From Candidatus Dechloromonas phosphorivorans (GTDB lineage: Bacteria; Pseudomonadota; Gammaproteobacteria; Burkholderiales; Rhodocyclaceae): a DNA stretch of 64,000 nt. The notes beneath the pieces are model-generated. The model saw only the letters and a list, made by a program, of their open reading frames with translations. It had not been told where the DNA came from and made no database searches. The position numbers and the translations under genes were made by a program. Shown here one piece after another: positions 53,279 through 64,000 of this stretch. Numbering within the stretch: the first letter of the stretch is position 1; each line of letters begins with the position of its first letter. Location: contig JADJMS010000009.1 of NCBI GenBank assembly GCA_016709495.1, forward strand, positions 62,001-126,000, read 5' to 3'.

Positions 53279-56200
53279 TTGAGCGCCGGCAACAAGCTTT
53301 TTGAGTATTTTCGGCAATTGAAAACCAGCCTTCACGCTAGTGAATGGCCGCAACTTTCAGCCAACGAAGAACCACCTTTGCGTTCGGAGTTATTTAGCGC
53401 CGATCAGATGGCGCAACATGGCAAGGCGCTTGCCGCCTCGCACCAGATGGCAACCGGGCGTGCTGCTGACCAGCTTCTGGATAGGCTGGCGACCAATGAG
53501 GCGACCCTGGTTGAGGTGTGCAAGTTGTTGACCTCTGGCGTTACCGAGGGGCGCGTGATATCGCCAGCCGGCGAATGGCTGCTCGATAATTTCTACCTGA
53601 TTGAAGAGCAGATACGTACGGCCAAGCGCCATTTGCCGAAAGGCTATAGCCGCGAATTACCACGTTTGTTGCTTGGGCCATCAGCCGGACGGCCCAGGGT
53701 CTATGACATCGCTTTGGAGGCGGTGGCGCATGGCGATGGTCGCGTTGATGGCGAGACGCTAAGCCGCTTTGTGGCGGCCTACCAGACTGGCTCGGCACTG
53801 AAGCTTGGCGAGTTGTGGGCGATCCCGATCATGTTGCGGCTGGCCGTTATCGAAAATTTGCGGCGCGTAGCGGTGCAGATTGCCGCCGGCTGGGTCGAGC
53901 GCAGCATGGCGGGCACCTGGGCCGACAAGATGGCGGAGACCGCCGAGAACGACCCCAAGAGCCTGATTCTTGTAACGGCGGACATGGCGCATTCCAACCC
54001 GCCCATGGTCAGCGCCTTCGTTGCAGAATTGGCACGCCGTTTGAAAGGGCGCGGGCCGGCCCTGGCTTTGCCGCTGACCTGGATTGAGCAGCGCCTTGCC
54101 GAATCAGGGTTGACCATTGAACAACTGGTACAAAGCGAGAATCAGCAACAGGCCGCTGATCAGGTCTCGATCAGCAACAGCATCGGCAGCCTGCGCGTGT
54201 TGGGGGCGATGGATTGGCGCCAATTTGTCGAATCGATGAGCGTCGTCGAGCAAACCTTGTTTGAAGACCCGGACGGTATTTATGGCCGGATGGATTTTGC
54301 CACGCGTGATCGTTATCGCCATGCCACGGAAGCTTTGGCCAAAAATGGGAATCTTTCCGAGGGTGAGGTGGCACGCAAGGCGGTTGAGTTGGCGCATGCC
54401 GCAATCGGTGAGCGACATCGACACGTCGGCTATTTTCTGATTGACAAGGGTTTGCCAGCGCTTGAAGCGGCAGTGGATGCCAGGTATTCCGCTATCGAAA
54501 CTTTGCGCAGAGTGGCGTCACGTCATGCCTTGTTTTTGTATCTGGGCGCGGTGCTGCTGATTACGGTAATGTTTGCAGGGGGATTGCTGACCCAGGCAAT
54601 TGCTTTGAGCGTACCGGATTGGACATGGCTACCGATCACCCTGCTGGGGGTGCTGGCCGGCAGCCAGATGGCTGTGGCGCTGGTCAATTGGCTGGCGACC
54701 CTGCTGGTCAGCGCCCATCCCTTGCCGCGCATGGATTTCTCGAAGGGCATTCCGCCTGCCTCGCGAACCTTGGTCGTGGTGCCGACCATGCTGACCAGCG
54801 CCGCTGGTATTGAGGATCTGGCCGAGGCGCTGGAAGTCCGCTTTCTGGCGAATCGCGACCCCAGCCTGAGTTTTGGTTTGCTGACCGATTTTCGCGATGC
54901 CGATCAGGAAAATCTGCCTGAAGATGGCCCGCTACTGGTGCTGGCCAAGGCGCGCATAGATGAATTGAACGAAAAATACACTTGTTTCGGTCAACCGGAA
55001 AAAAGTGACATTTTTTTCCTCTTCCATCGCGGGCGGCGCTGGAATGCGCATGATTCGGTCTGGATGGGTTACGAGCGCAAACGTGGCAAGCTGGCCGATC
55101 TCAACGGTTTGCTGCGCGGTGCCGGGCAGGGCGCTTTTGCGCTGGTCGTCGGCGATCTCGCCGCGCTGACTGAGGTCAAATACGTCATTACGCTGGATAC
55201 CGACACCCAGTTGCCGCGCGATGCGGCGCAACAGTTTGTCGGTGCCATGGCGCACCCGCTTAATCGCCCGTATTACGATCCGGAAAAAACCGGGTTACAG
55301 CGGGTTACGGCATCCTGCAGCCGCGTGTCGCGGTCAGTTTGCCGGGAACGAATCGCTCCCATTTTGCTCGTTTGTATGGCGGTGATACGGGTATCGATCC
55401 TTACACGCGCGCAGTCTCGGATGTTTATCAGGATGTCTTTGGCGAAGGTTCCTTCATCGGCAAGGGTATTTACGACGTCGATGTCTTTGAGCAGGCCTTG
55501 GGTGGTCGTTTCCCTGAGAATCGCGTATTGAGCCACGATCTGATCGAAGGCTGCTATGCCCGCGCCGGGCTGCTCAGTGACGTGCATTTGTATGAGGATT
55601 ATCCAGCGCGTTACAGCGCTGATGTCAGTCGTCGCCAGCGCTGGATACGTGGTGACTGGCAACTGAGCGGCTGGTTGCGCCGCCGCGTACCGGCAAACAA
55701 CGCAGGCCGGCAAAGCAACCCGCTGTCGCCCCTGGCGCAGTGGAAATTGTTCGATAACCTGCGGCGCAGTCTGGTACCGGCATCACTGGTTATTTTGTTT
55801 TTACTGGGCTGGATCATTTTCCCGGCTGCCTGGTGGTGGACCGGGGGAGTTATCGGCCTGCTGGTCATCGCCCCTCTTATTGCCGCCTTGCTTGACCTGC
55901 TGCGCAAACCGGATGAAGTTCTGCTGCGCCAGCACTTTGCCGCTGTTGCCGATTCTCTGCTGCGGCATGGCAAGCAATTGATATTCGAGTTGGCCTGCCT
56001 TCCCTACGAAGCATTGTTCAGTCTCAACGCCATTGTTTGCACCAGTTGGCGCATGTTGATCAGCCACCGGCGTTTGCTCGAATGGAATCCGTCGAGCGAG
56101 GTTGATCGTCAACTATCGCGGCCGGACCGGAACAGTCTTGCTGCTACCTTCCGAACGATGTGGGTTGGTCCGCTGATAGCAGCCGTCCTCGCTATTTATC

Positions 56201-59200
56201 TGACTGGCTTTGCGCCGGAAATACTGCCTATTGCAGCACCCATACTGCTGCTGTGGTTAAGCTCTCCAGCTTTGGCCTGGTGGATCAGCCGTCCGTTATC
56301 CAGGCATCAGGCCAGTCTGAGCGTTGAACAGCGTTTGTTCCTGCGGGCGCTATCGCGGCGAACCTGGGCATTCTTTGATAATTTTGTCGGGCCGGACGAC
56401 AACTGGCTGCCGCCGGATAATTTCCAGGAATATCGCGTTGCGTCGATTGCCCACCGCACCTCGCCGACCAATATCGGCATGGCGCTACTGGCCAATTTTT
56501 CCGCCTATGACTTTGGATATATTCAGGCCGGAAAACTGGTTGACCGTAACATTCACACGCTGGCGACCATGGCGCAGCTAGAGCGTTACCGGGGGCACTT
56601 TTACAACTGGTACGACACCCAAACCCTGCAACCCTTGCTGCCCAAGTACATTTCGACGGTGGATAGCGGCAATCTGGCCGGCCATCTGCTGACCCTGCGC
56701 GCCGGTTTGCTGGACTTGCTTGATCAGACTATCTTGTCGGCGCAAGTGTTTGCCGGACTCAGTGACACTTTCGGACTGCTCGCCGACTCAATAGACGGCA
56801 TTGGTGCCGGCCCGATGAAGGAGTTTCGTCAGGAACTGGATCTGGCTACCGACCGTTTGCCAAGAACCCTGTCAGCCGATTATTTGAGCCTGCAAAAGCT
56901 GGCGGCGATTGCGGCGCGACTGCAAATCAAACTGACCGGTAGTATCAACGAACGCTCGGGTAGTGTGCCCGATAGCGAAGCGCTTGAATGGGCCCCTGCG
57001 CTGCTCATGCAATGCCAGGAGGCGCTGAATGAATTGAACTTGCTGGCTCCCTGGTTGGTTTTGCCAGCGCCACCGGTTGGGTTGGAGTCCTGCCTGGCTA
57101 GCTTTCTCAAACTTGCCAGCATACCGACCTTGCGCCAATTGGCGAAGCTGGATACGGATTTCTTTCAGGAAATCGAAAGTCATCTGACGGTTGTTGCAAC
57201 GCCAGCCCAACGCGATTGGCTAGTCGAAATGCGTCGCCACATTACAACGGCAAGCGTCAACGCGCGCAACCGGATCATCGCCATCGAAACCCTGGCGCTG
57301 CAGTCCGGCGAATTCGCCAACATGGAATATGGCTTCCTGTACGACAAAACGCGCCATTTGCTGACTATCGGTTACAACGTGGCCGAGCAACGCCTCGATA
57401 CCAGTTATTACGACCTGCTGGCCTCGGAAGCGCGCTTATGCAATTTTGTCGCCATCGCCCAAGGGCAGCTACCGCAGGAAAGCTGGTTTGCGCTTGGCCG
57501 CCTGCTCACCGTTACCGGTGGTGAACCGGCGCTGCACTCATGGAGCGGATCGATGTTCGAATACCTGATGCCGCTGCTGGTCATGCCGACCTACGACAAC
57601 ACCTTGCTCGACCAGACCTGCAAGGCGGCGGTGGCGCGGCAGATTGAATATGGCAATCAACGCGGCGTGCCATGGGGGATTTCGGAATCCGGCTACAACA
57701 CCGTCGACCTCCATCTCAATTATCAATACCGCCCCTTTGGCGTGCCCGGTCTTGGCCTCAAACGCGGTCTCGGCGAAGATCTGGTGATTGCGCCCTACGC
57801 CTCGGCGCTGGCCCTGATGGTGGCGCCGGAAGCCGCTTGTCTCAATTTGCAACGACTGGCCGGCGAAGGTTTTGTCGGCAAGTTCGGTTTTTTTGAAGCC
57901 ATCGATTACACGCCGGCTCGCCAGCGGCGCGGGCAATCGAATGTCGTGATTCGCTCCTTCATGGCGCACCACCAGGGCATGAGTCTGCTTGCCCTGGCTT
58001 ATCTGCTGCTCGATCGCCCGATGCAGCGCCGCTTCGAGTCTGACCGGCTGTTCCAGGCCGTGATGTTGTTGCTGCAGGAACGGGTGCCGAAGGCGACAGC
58101 CTTGTTCTCGCATACGGCGCAACTCTCTGAAGTACGTGCAGCACCGGTCGATGAGGAAAAGCGGATACGCGTATTCACCACGCCAGATACGCCGATCCCT
58201 GAAGTGCAGTTGCTATCCAATGGCCGCTACCATGTAATGCTGACCAATGCCGGCGGGGGTTATAGCCGCTGGAAGGATTTGGCTGTCACGCGCTGGCATG
58301 AAGACAGCACTTGCGATAACTGGGGCACCTTTTGTTATATCCGTGATGTGGCGAGTGGGGTGTTCTGGTCGAACGCTCATCAGCCGACGCTGAAGCGCCC
58401 GGACAACTACGAAGCGATATTCTCCGAAGGGCGCGCTGAATTTCGTCGACGCGATGCCGTCGGTACGGGTGATGGCCAGATTGAGACATACACCGAAATC
58501 GTCGTCTCGCCGGAAGACGATATCGAGCTGCGCCGGGTCCGCCTGACCAATCGCTCCCGCCAGCGCCGGGAAATTGAAATTACCAGTTATGCCGAAGTGG
58601 TGATTGCGCCGGCGATTGCCGATGCGCTGCATCCAGCGTTCAGTAATCTGTTTGTGCAGACTGAAATCCTGCGTGACCGGCGCGCCATCCTGAGTACCCG
58701 GCGACCGCGTTCGGCGGATGAAAAATCACCGTGGATGCTGCACTTGATGGTGGTGCATGGTGCGGAAAGCAGCGACGTTTCCTTTGAGACTGATCGCGCC
58801 CGTTTTATCGGCCGCACACGCACCACCGCTGCCCCACTGGCCATGATCGAGCCATCTCCACTCTCGGATAGCGCGGGTTCGGTGCTCGATCCGGTGGTCG
58901 CCATTCGCTATCGCATCATGCTGGAACCGCAGCAGATGGCGACGATTGATATGGTGTCGGGGATTGCCGACACCCGTGATATTGCCCTTTGCCTGGTTGA
59001 TAAATACCAGGACAGGCATCTGGCCGACCGAGTATTTGACCTGACCTGGACGCACAGCCAAGTCGTTCTGCGCCAACTCAATGCGAGCGAGGCCGACACG
59101 CAATTGCATGCGCGTCTGGCCAGTTCGGTTATCTACGCCAATGCCTCGTTACGCGCTGAGGCAGGCATCCTGATCCAGAATCGCCGTGGTCAGTCCGGGC

Positions 59201-62070
59201 TTTGGGGTTACGCCATCTCTGGTGATCTGCCAATTGTCCTGTTGCAAATCGGCGATGCCGCCAATATTGATCTCGTGCACCAACTTGTTCAGGCGCACGC
59301 CTACTGGCGGATGAAAGGGCTGGCGGTCGATCTGGTGATCTGGAATGAAGAGCATTCGGGCTATCGCCAGCGCTTGCAGGAACAGATCATGGGGCTGATT
59401 GCCTCGGGTATCGAGGCGAGTGTGATTGATCGACCAGGCGGTATCTTCGTTCGCCCAGCCGAGCAGATTTCCAGCGAGGACCGTATTTTGCTGCTCTCGG
59501 TCGCACGCGCCATCATTACCGATGGCCGGGGAACTCTGGCCGAACAGCTGGACCATCGCACATTTGTCGAGCCACGTGTCCCGCGACTCACTGTCACGCG
59601 TCCGTATCGCGCGGAAACGTCGCCGGCAATCGCCGCTGTTGGCCGTGATCTGATTCTCAGCAACGGGCTGGGCGGGTTTACGCCGGATGGGCGTGAGTAC
59701 GTCATTACGCTAGCGCCCGGCCAGACAACCCCGGCGCCTTGGTCTAACGTGCTGGCCAATCCGCATTTCGGGACAGTGATTTCGGAGAGTGGCGTCGCCT
59801 ACACCTGGAGCGAAAATGCCCACGAATTCCGCCTGACGCCGTGGCACAACGACCCGGTGAGCGATGCCAGTGGTGAAGCGCTGTACATTCGTGATGAAGA
59901 AAGTGGCCTCTTCTGGTCGCCTAGCCCGTTACCCGCCCGCGCTACAAGCACTTACGTGATCCGCCATGGCTTCGGCTACAGCGTCTTTGAGACCGAAGTC
60001 GACGGTATCAGCTCGGAACTTTGGGTTTACGTGGCGCTGGATGCTACGATCAAATTCTCGGTACTAAAAATACGCAATAAATCCGGTCGACCGCGACAGC
60101 TTAGCGCCACCGGCTACGTCGAGTGGGTGCTGGGTGATCTACCAGCCAAGTCAGCCATGCATGTCACGACCGAGATTAATGCCGAGAACGGTGCGCTTTA
60201 CGCACGAAACCCGTACAACCCCGAGTTTTCCGAGCGGGTTGCCTTCTTCGATGTCGATACCCCGACGCGCAACGTCAGTGGCGACCGCACGGAATTCATC
60301 GGGCGTAACCGCAGTATGCACAACCCGGCAGCCATGCAGCGAGCGCGGCTTTCAGGCAAGGTTGGTGCCGGTCTCGATCCCTGTGCCGCGCTTCAGGTGA
60401 ATTTTGAACTGGCGGTTGGGCAAGAGCGCGAGATTGTTTTCCGGCTCGGAGTAGGGCGCAATGCTGAAGATGCCGGCCAACTCGTCCAGCGTTTTCGCGG
60501 TGCTGCGGCAGGGCGCAATGCACTGGAAGCAGTTTGGGCCTATTGGAAGCAAACACTAGGCACGGTTCAGGTGGAAACCCCCGACGCCGCACTCAATGTT
60601 TTGGCCAACGGCTGGCTGGTCTATCAAACTCTTGCCTGTCGACTGTGGGCGCGCAGCGGCTACTACCAGTCGGGCGGCGCTTTTGGTTTCCGTGATCAAT
60701 TACAGGATGTGATGGCGCTGATTCACGCCGAGCCGGGTCTGGTTCGCGAACACATGTTGCTTTGCGCCAGCCGTCAATTTCAGGAGGGTGATGTGCAGCA
60801 CTGGTGGCATCCACCCTCTGGCCGCGGTGTGCGTACACATTGTTCCGACGATTACCTGTGGTTGCCTCTGGCCGTCTGCCGCTATGTCAAATACACGGGG
60901 GATACCGGCGTACTCGATGAAACGGTACATTTCCTCGAAGGTCGTGCGGTCAACCCCGAAGATGACTCATATTTTGATCTGCCGAACCGCTCCCTTGAGG
61001 TAGCCAGCCTTTATGAACATTGCCGGCGCGCTATCAGGCATGGACTACGCTTTGGTGATCGTGGCCTGCCATTGATGGGCTCGGGCGACTGGAACGACGG
61101 CATGAACCTGGTTGGTATCCACGGCAAGGGCGAAAGTGTCTGGCTCGGCTTCTTCATGTGCGAGGTTTTTCGGCAGTTTGCGGCAGTGGCGCGAGACCAC
61201 GACGACCTGCCGTTTGCTGAATTTTGCGTCGATGAGGGTGCCCGCCTGCACCAAAGTATCGAACAGCACGCCTGGGATGGCGAGTGGTATCGCCGCGCTT
61301 ATTTCGATAATGGAACAACATTGGGATCGGCCAGTAACGACGAGTGCCAAATCGATTCAATCTCGCAAAGCTGGTCTGTGCTTTCTGGCGTCAACAATCT
61401 GGAGCGTTCGCGCAGTGCCATGAATGCGGTTGATCAACGTCTGGTGCATCGCAACGAAGCACTGATTCAGTTACTTGATCCACCCTTCGATAAGTCGAAT
61501 CTGGACCCCGGCTACATCCGTGGCTACGTTCCTGGCGTGCGGGAAAATGGTGGGCAATACACACATGCTGCAGTATGGGCAGCAATGGCCTTTGCCGAAC
61601 TGGGCGACAGCAAACGCGCGTGGGAACTGATGAATATGATCAACCCGGTCAATCATGCACAATCAGCCGCCAGGGTAGATATCTACAAAGTCGAACCTTA
61701 CGTCGTATCCGCCGATCTCTACGCCCGGCCACCGCATCGAGGACGGGGTGGCTGGAGTTGGTATACCGGCTCGGCGGGCTGGACCTATCGGCTTATCCTG
61801 GAGTCTCTATTAGGCCTGCGGCGCGAAGGTGATCATCTCTATCTAAATCCATGCCTGCCGGCAGAGTGGCCAAGCGTGCAGATGCAATATTGCCATTACC
61901 AGACGATCTATCACATTTCAATTTCTCAAATTCCTGAGGACGCTGGAGAGTTCAGTGTGATGCTGGATGGTGCTTGTCAGAAAGGTAATTATGTCCAGTT
62001 GGTTGATGACCATGCCGTGCATGTGGTCGAGGTGCGCGTTCATGCCTGTCAATTCCGAGGAAATGATTAG
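53279..62070 (+). CDS. ndvB: Cyclic beta-1,2-glucan synthase (NdvB/ChvB), one frameshift
   Basis: A TTG at 53279 with GGAAAGG eight bases upstream is preferred over 53201. About 2,930 codons. The N-terminal third has two helices (about residues 415-475), then GT84 features: TLDTDTQLPRDAAQQFVGAM and, after a frame change near 55305, VFEQALGGRFPENRVLSHDLIEG and the RRQRWIRGDWQLSGWL (QxxRW-type) motif. Further helices follow, then a glucoamylase-like section (RSFMAHHQGMSLLALAYLLLDRP) and C-terminal GH94 phosphorylase-like domains with GSGDWNDGMNLVG and HRGRGGWSWYTGSAGWTYRLILE. The enzyme initiates, extends and cyclises osmoregulated periplasmic glucan at the inner membrane. Confidence 0.93.
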
Positions 62071-62135
62071 AGCAGTTTTTTCTCTCGCGTTCTGATTGAA
62101 TGACTATGGCTAGCGTACATGACAGAGTTAATCAA

Positions 62136-62168
62136 AAAAGCCCCGAGATCAATGATCTCGGGGCTTTT
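62136..62168. terminator. Bidirectional Rho-independent terminator
   Basis: AAAAGCCCCGAGATC and GATCTCGGGGCTTTT form a long perfect stem with A and T runs on both sides, between the convergent ndvB and nrdJ genes. Confidence 0.92.
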
Positions 62169-62197
62169 GATTGGCTAGTTGCAGCTTACGCTTTAAC

Positions 62198-64000
62198 TCA
62201 ACCGCAGGTTCCAACAGCGCCGCATGCGGTACAGAAGTCACAGCCATCCTTGCGGATCATGGTGTGATTGCCGCATTCCGGGCAGAGCTTGCCTTGGGTT
62301 GGCAGTACCTTGTTGCTGCTGGAGTTTTCCGGCGCTTCGAGGATGCCCATTTGCTGTAGTGGGAAGCCCTTGTCGTCGAGGATACCGAGCATCGAATAAC
62401 GGTGGATGATCAGGTTGGCGATATAGGCAACCGTTGAAGGGTAGGTCTGCTGCTTGCGCGAACCGGGAACAAAGGCCATGAAGTCGCCGAAGGGCTCGGA
62501 GTAGTCGATCAGCTTGCGCAGCTTCATGCCGATCCAGGCCGGGTCGAGGACGCGCATGTCGAGCGAGAGCAGCTTGGAGAGGCCGTCGAGGGCGCGCGGG
62601 TAGTTGCCGGACAGCCACATCGAGTAGGGGCGGGTAACGCCGTCGGGCAGGGTGATTTCTTTTAAGCCGAGGACGAAATCTTCACCGGTTGATGGGTTGT
62701 TGATGTCTACCGTCCAGGACAGCGTGCCGTCGGTGCCGGTTTTTGGCTCCTTGGCGCTGAACAGGGCGTCTTTCACCGGCGTCGGGCCTTCATGTTTGAA
62801 GGCGCCGAGTTGCTCGCAACGCCAGGCGATGACCTGGGCCATGGCGGAGACGACGGATGGCACGCGCTTGCGCTCGCCGTGTGGCGGCATCGGCATTTCG
62901 AAGGAGTCGCCCGGTGTCTTGGAGAGCGCTTCCAGCTTCATTTCCAGCCAGCCGTGGTCTTTGGCGCGCATGTCCATCGACAAGGTTTTGGCGACAGCGC
63001 CGAGGCCGCGCGGTTCGGCTGGGCCGTTGGCCCAGACTTCGAACGGCCAGGCCTTGCCTTCCGGCTCAACGTGGCCGACGAACAGTGCGAACTTGCCGAT
63101 CGGCGAGTCGATCATGTAGGTCCAGCATAGATTGCCTTCCGGCAGGTTTGGGCGGCCCGGCCAACGCAGGCTGGAGAGAACCGGTGCCGGGAGGTTCTTG
63201 ATCGACAAACGGCGGTTGGTATCGGAGACAAAATCTTGCGGTGATTTGGCGTCGACCGTAACACTTTCGGATTTCGGCGCTTCGCTGGTCACGGAGAGTA
63301 CTGAACCCAGAACGCTATTCGGGCGATAGGTGGCGAGGCCCTTGAGGCCGGCCTTCCAGGCACTCATGTAGAGGTCCTGGAAGTCTTCGTAGGGATAATC
63401 GCCCGGTACGTTAACCGTTTTGGAGATCGAGGTGTCGATGTGCGGGGCGACAGCGGCAACCATGTCGGCGTGCGCCTGGGCGGAAATTTCGAGTGCCGTC
63501 ACGAAGTAGTCAGGCAATTTGGTGACGTCGCCGCCGGTGTGTTTGTACAGACGCCAGGCGTAGTCTTCAACCGAGTATTCCTTGAGCGTGCCGTCCGGCA
63601 TGCGCTTTTTGCGGTTGTAGGTCCAGGAGAATGGCGGTTCGATGCCGTTCGAGGCATTGTCGGCGAAAGCCAGCGAAATGGTGCCGGTGGGTGCGATCGA
63701 CAGCAGGTGCGAGTTGCGCAGGCCGTGTTTGCGGATTTCGGCCTTGACCTCAGCCGGCAGGCGCGAGGCGAAGTTGCCGCCGGAGAGATAGAGTTCGGCA
63801 TTGAACAGCGGGAAGGCGCCGCGTTCCTTGGCCAGTTCGACCGAATACAGATAGGCGGCATCGCGCATGCTCTCGGTAATGCGGGTAGCCATGGCACGGG
63901 CTTCCGGCTTGTCGTAGCGCAGGCGCAGCATGGTCAGGGCATCGCCGAGGCCGGTGTAGCCAAGGCCGACACGGCGCTTGTTGGCGGCTTCCTGTTGCTG
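62198..64000 (-). CDS. nrdJ: Adenosylcobalamin-dependent ribonucleotide reductase (class II), C-terminal part
   Basis: Open to the window edge, so the N-terminus is missing. Visible: VGLGYTGLGDALTMLRLRYD, RDAAYLYSVELAKERGAFPLFN, SHLLSIAPTGTISLAFADNASNGIEPPFSW, the active-site region VNVPGDYPYEDFQDLYMSAWKAGLKGLATYRPNS, and a C-terminal zinc-binding tail CPECGNHTMIRKDGCDFCTACG with four CxxC-type cysteines. A stretch with two repeats of the DUF-like TS..LSLDMR..D..W segment precedes it. It reduces ribonucleotides to deoxyribonucleotides without oxygen or iron, using B12. No defect seen in the 600 codons shown. Confidence 0.93.
   Translation of the reverse strand, partial: QQQEAANKRRVGLGYTGLGDALTMLRLRYDKPEARAMATRITESMRDAAYLYSVELAKERGAFPLFNAELYLSGGNFASRLPAEVKAEIRKHGLRNSHLLSIAPTGTISLAFADNASNGIEPPFSWTYNRKKRMPDGTLKEYSVEDYAWRLYKHTGGDVTKLPDYFVTALEISAQAHADMVAAVAPHIDTSISKTVNVPGDYPYEDFQDLYMSAWKAGLKGLATYRPNSVLGSVLSVTSEAPKSESVTVDAKSPQDFVSDTNRRLSIKNLPAPVLSSLRWPGRPNLPEGNLCWTYMIDSPIGKFALFVGHVEPEGKAWPFEVWANGPAEPRGLGAVAKTLSMDMRAKDHGWLEMKLEALSKTPGDSFEMPMPPHGERKRVPSVVSAMAQVIAWRCEQLGAFKHEGPTPVKDALFSAKEPKTGTDGTLSWTVDINNPSTGEDFVLGLKEITLPDGVTRPYSMWLSGNYPRALDGLSKLLSLDMRVLDPAWIGMKLRKLIDYSEPFGDFMAFVPGSRKQQTYPSTVAYIANLIIHRYSMLGILDDKGFPLQQMGILEAPENSSSNKVLPTQGKLCPECGNHTMIRKDGCDFCTACGAVGTCG

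Overview
The window looks like a chromosomal segment of a betaproteobacterium, most likely of the Rhodocyclales (Dechloromonas/Azonexus/Propionivibrio-like). The grounds are the protein repertoire: AsmA, Mla-type lipid export, DUF1840, DUF3309, DUF1328, SYLF, CsbD, many BON-domain proteins, CbpA/CbpM, a long-form transaldolase, a B12-dependent ribonucleotide reductase and abundant PAS-GGDEF-EAL proteins. This is inferred from remembered family distributions, not from a search. I see no rRNA, tRNA, CRISPR array, insertion sequence or phage module.

Layout. 1-2.4 kb: transglutaminase-like gene (cut by the window edge) behind asmA, both frameshifted. 2.4-7.1 kb: small stress and envelope genes (holin-like, 24-aa membrane peptide, cupin, broken PHB depolymerase-like esterase, ferritin-like, CsbD, PRC-barrel, DUF1840, J-domain). 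7.2-10.4 kb: three-gene ABC efflux system (adaptor, FtsX-type permease, ATPase lacking its P-loop). 10.5-13.6 kb: BON proteins, collagen-like lipoprotein, cardiolipin-synthase-like enzyme. 13.5-18.1 kb: six-gene minus-strand operon of BON lipoprotein, glycine-zipper lipoprotein and a complete MlaE/F/D/PqiC-type lipid transporter. 18.3-22.0 kb: oleate hydratase, trypsin-like protease, SYLF protein, stand-alone CheB. 22.2-29.1 kb: CheB-CheR-PAS hybrid, Crp-PAS-GGDEF fusion, PAS-GGDEF cyclase. 29.2-31.7 kb: small envelope proteins. 32-38 kb: MgtA-type and Na,K-ATPase-like P-type ATPases around a CDP-alcohol phosphatidyltransferase. 38.1-41.7 kb: histidine kinase and REC-PAS-GGDEF-EAL pair. 42-48.5 kb: flavin reductase, CbpA/CbpM, phosphoketolase, transaldolase, Crp/Fnr regulator. 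48.6-53.1 kb: GGDEF protein, small membrane proteins, zinc-ribbon peptide, REC-PAS-GGDEF-EAL protein. 53.3-62.1 kb: a giant cyclic beta-1,2-glucan synthase. 62.2 kb to the end: nrdJ.

The unifying signal is a palindrome close to TMTGTnCGnnnnCGnACAKA, seen at about 16 intergenic places, nearly always 50-100 bp before a start codon and often centred between divergent genes. It precedes almost every transcription unit of the stress/envelope set, including the operon of a Crp-PAS-GGDEF fusion. Its Crp-like geometry and the two Crp/Fnr-family proteins encoded here suggest one regulon covering envelope remodelling, ion transport, chaperones, phosphoketolase metabolism and c-di-GMP signalling.

About a third of the genes carry frameshifts, and four long genes carry in all five in-frame stops (TAG where Gln is expected, TGA where Trp is expected). 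Either this is an imperfectly polished assembly or the island is decaying; the sequence alone cannot decide.
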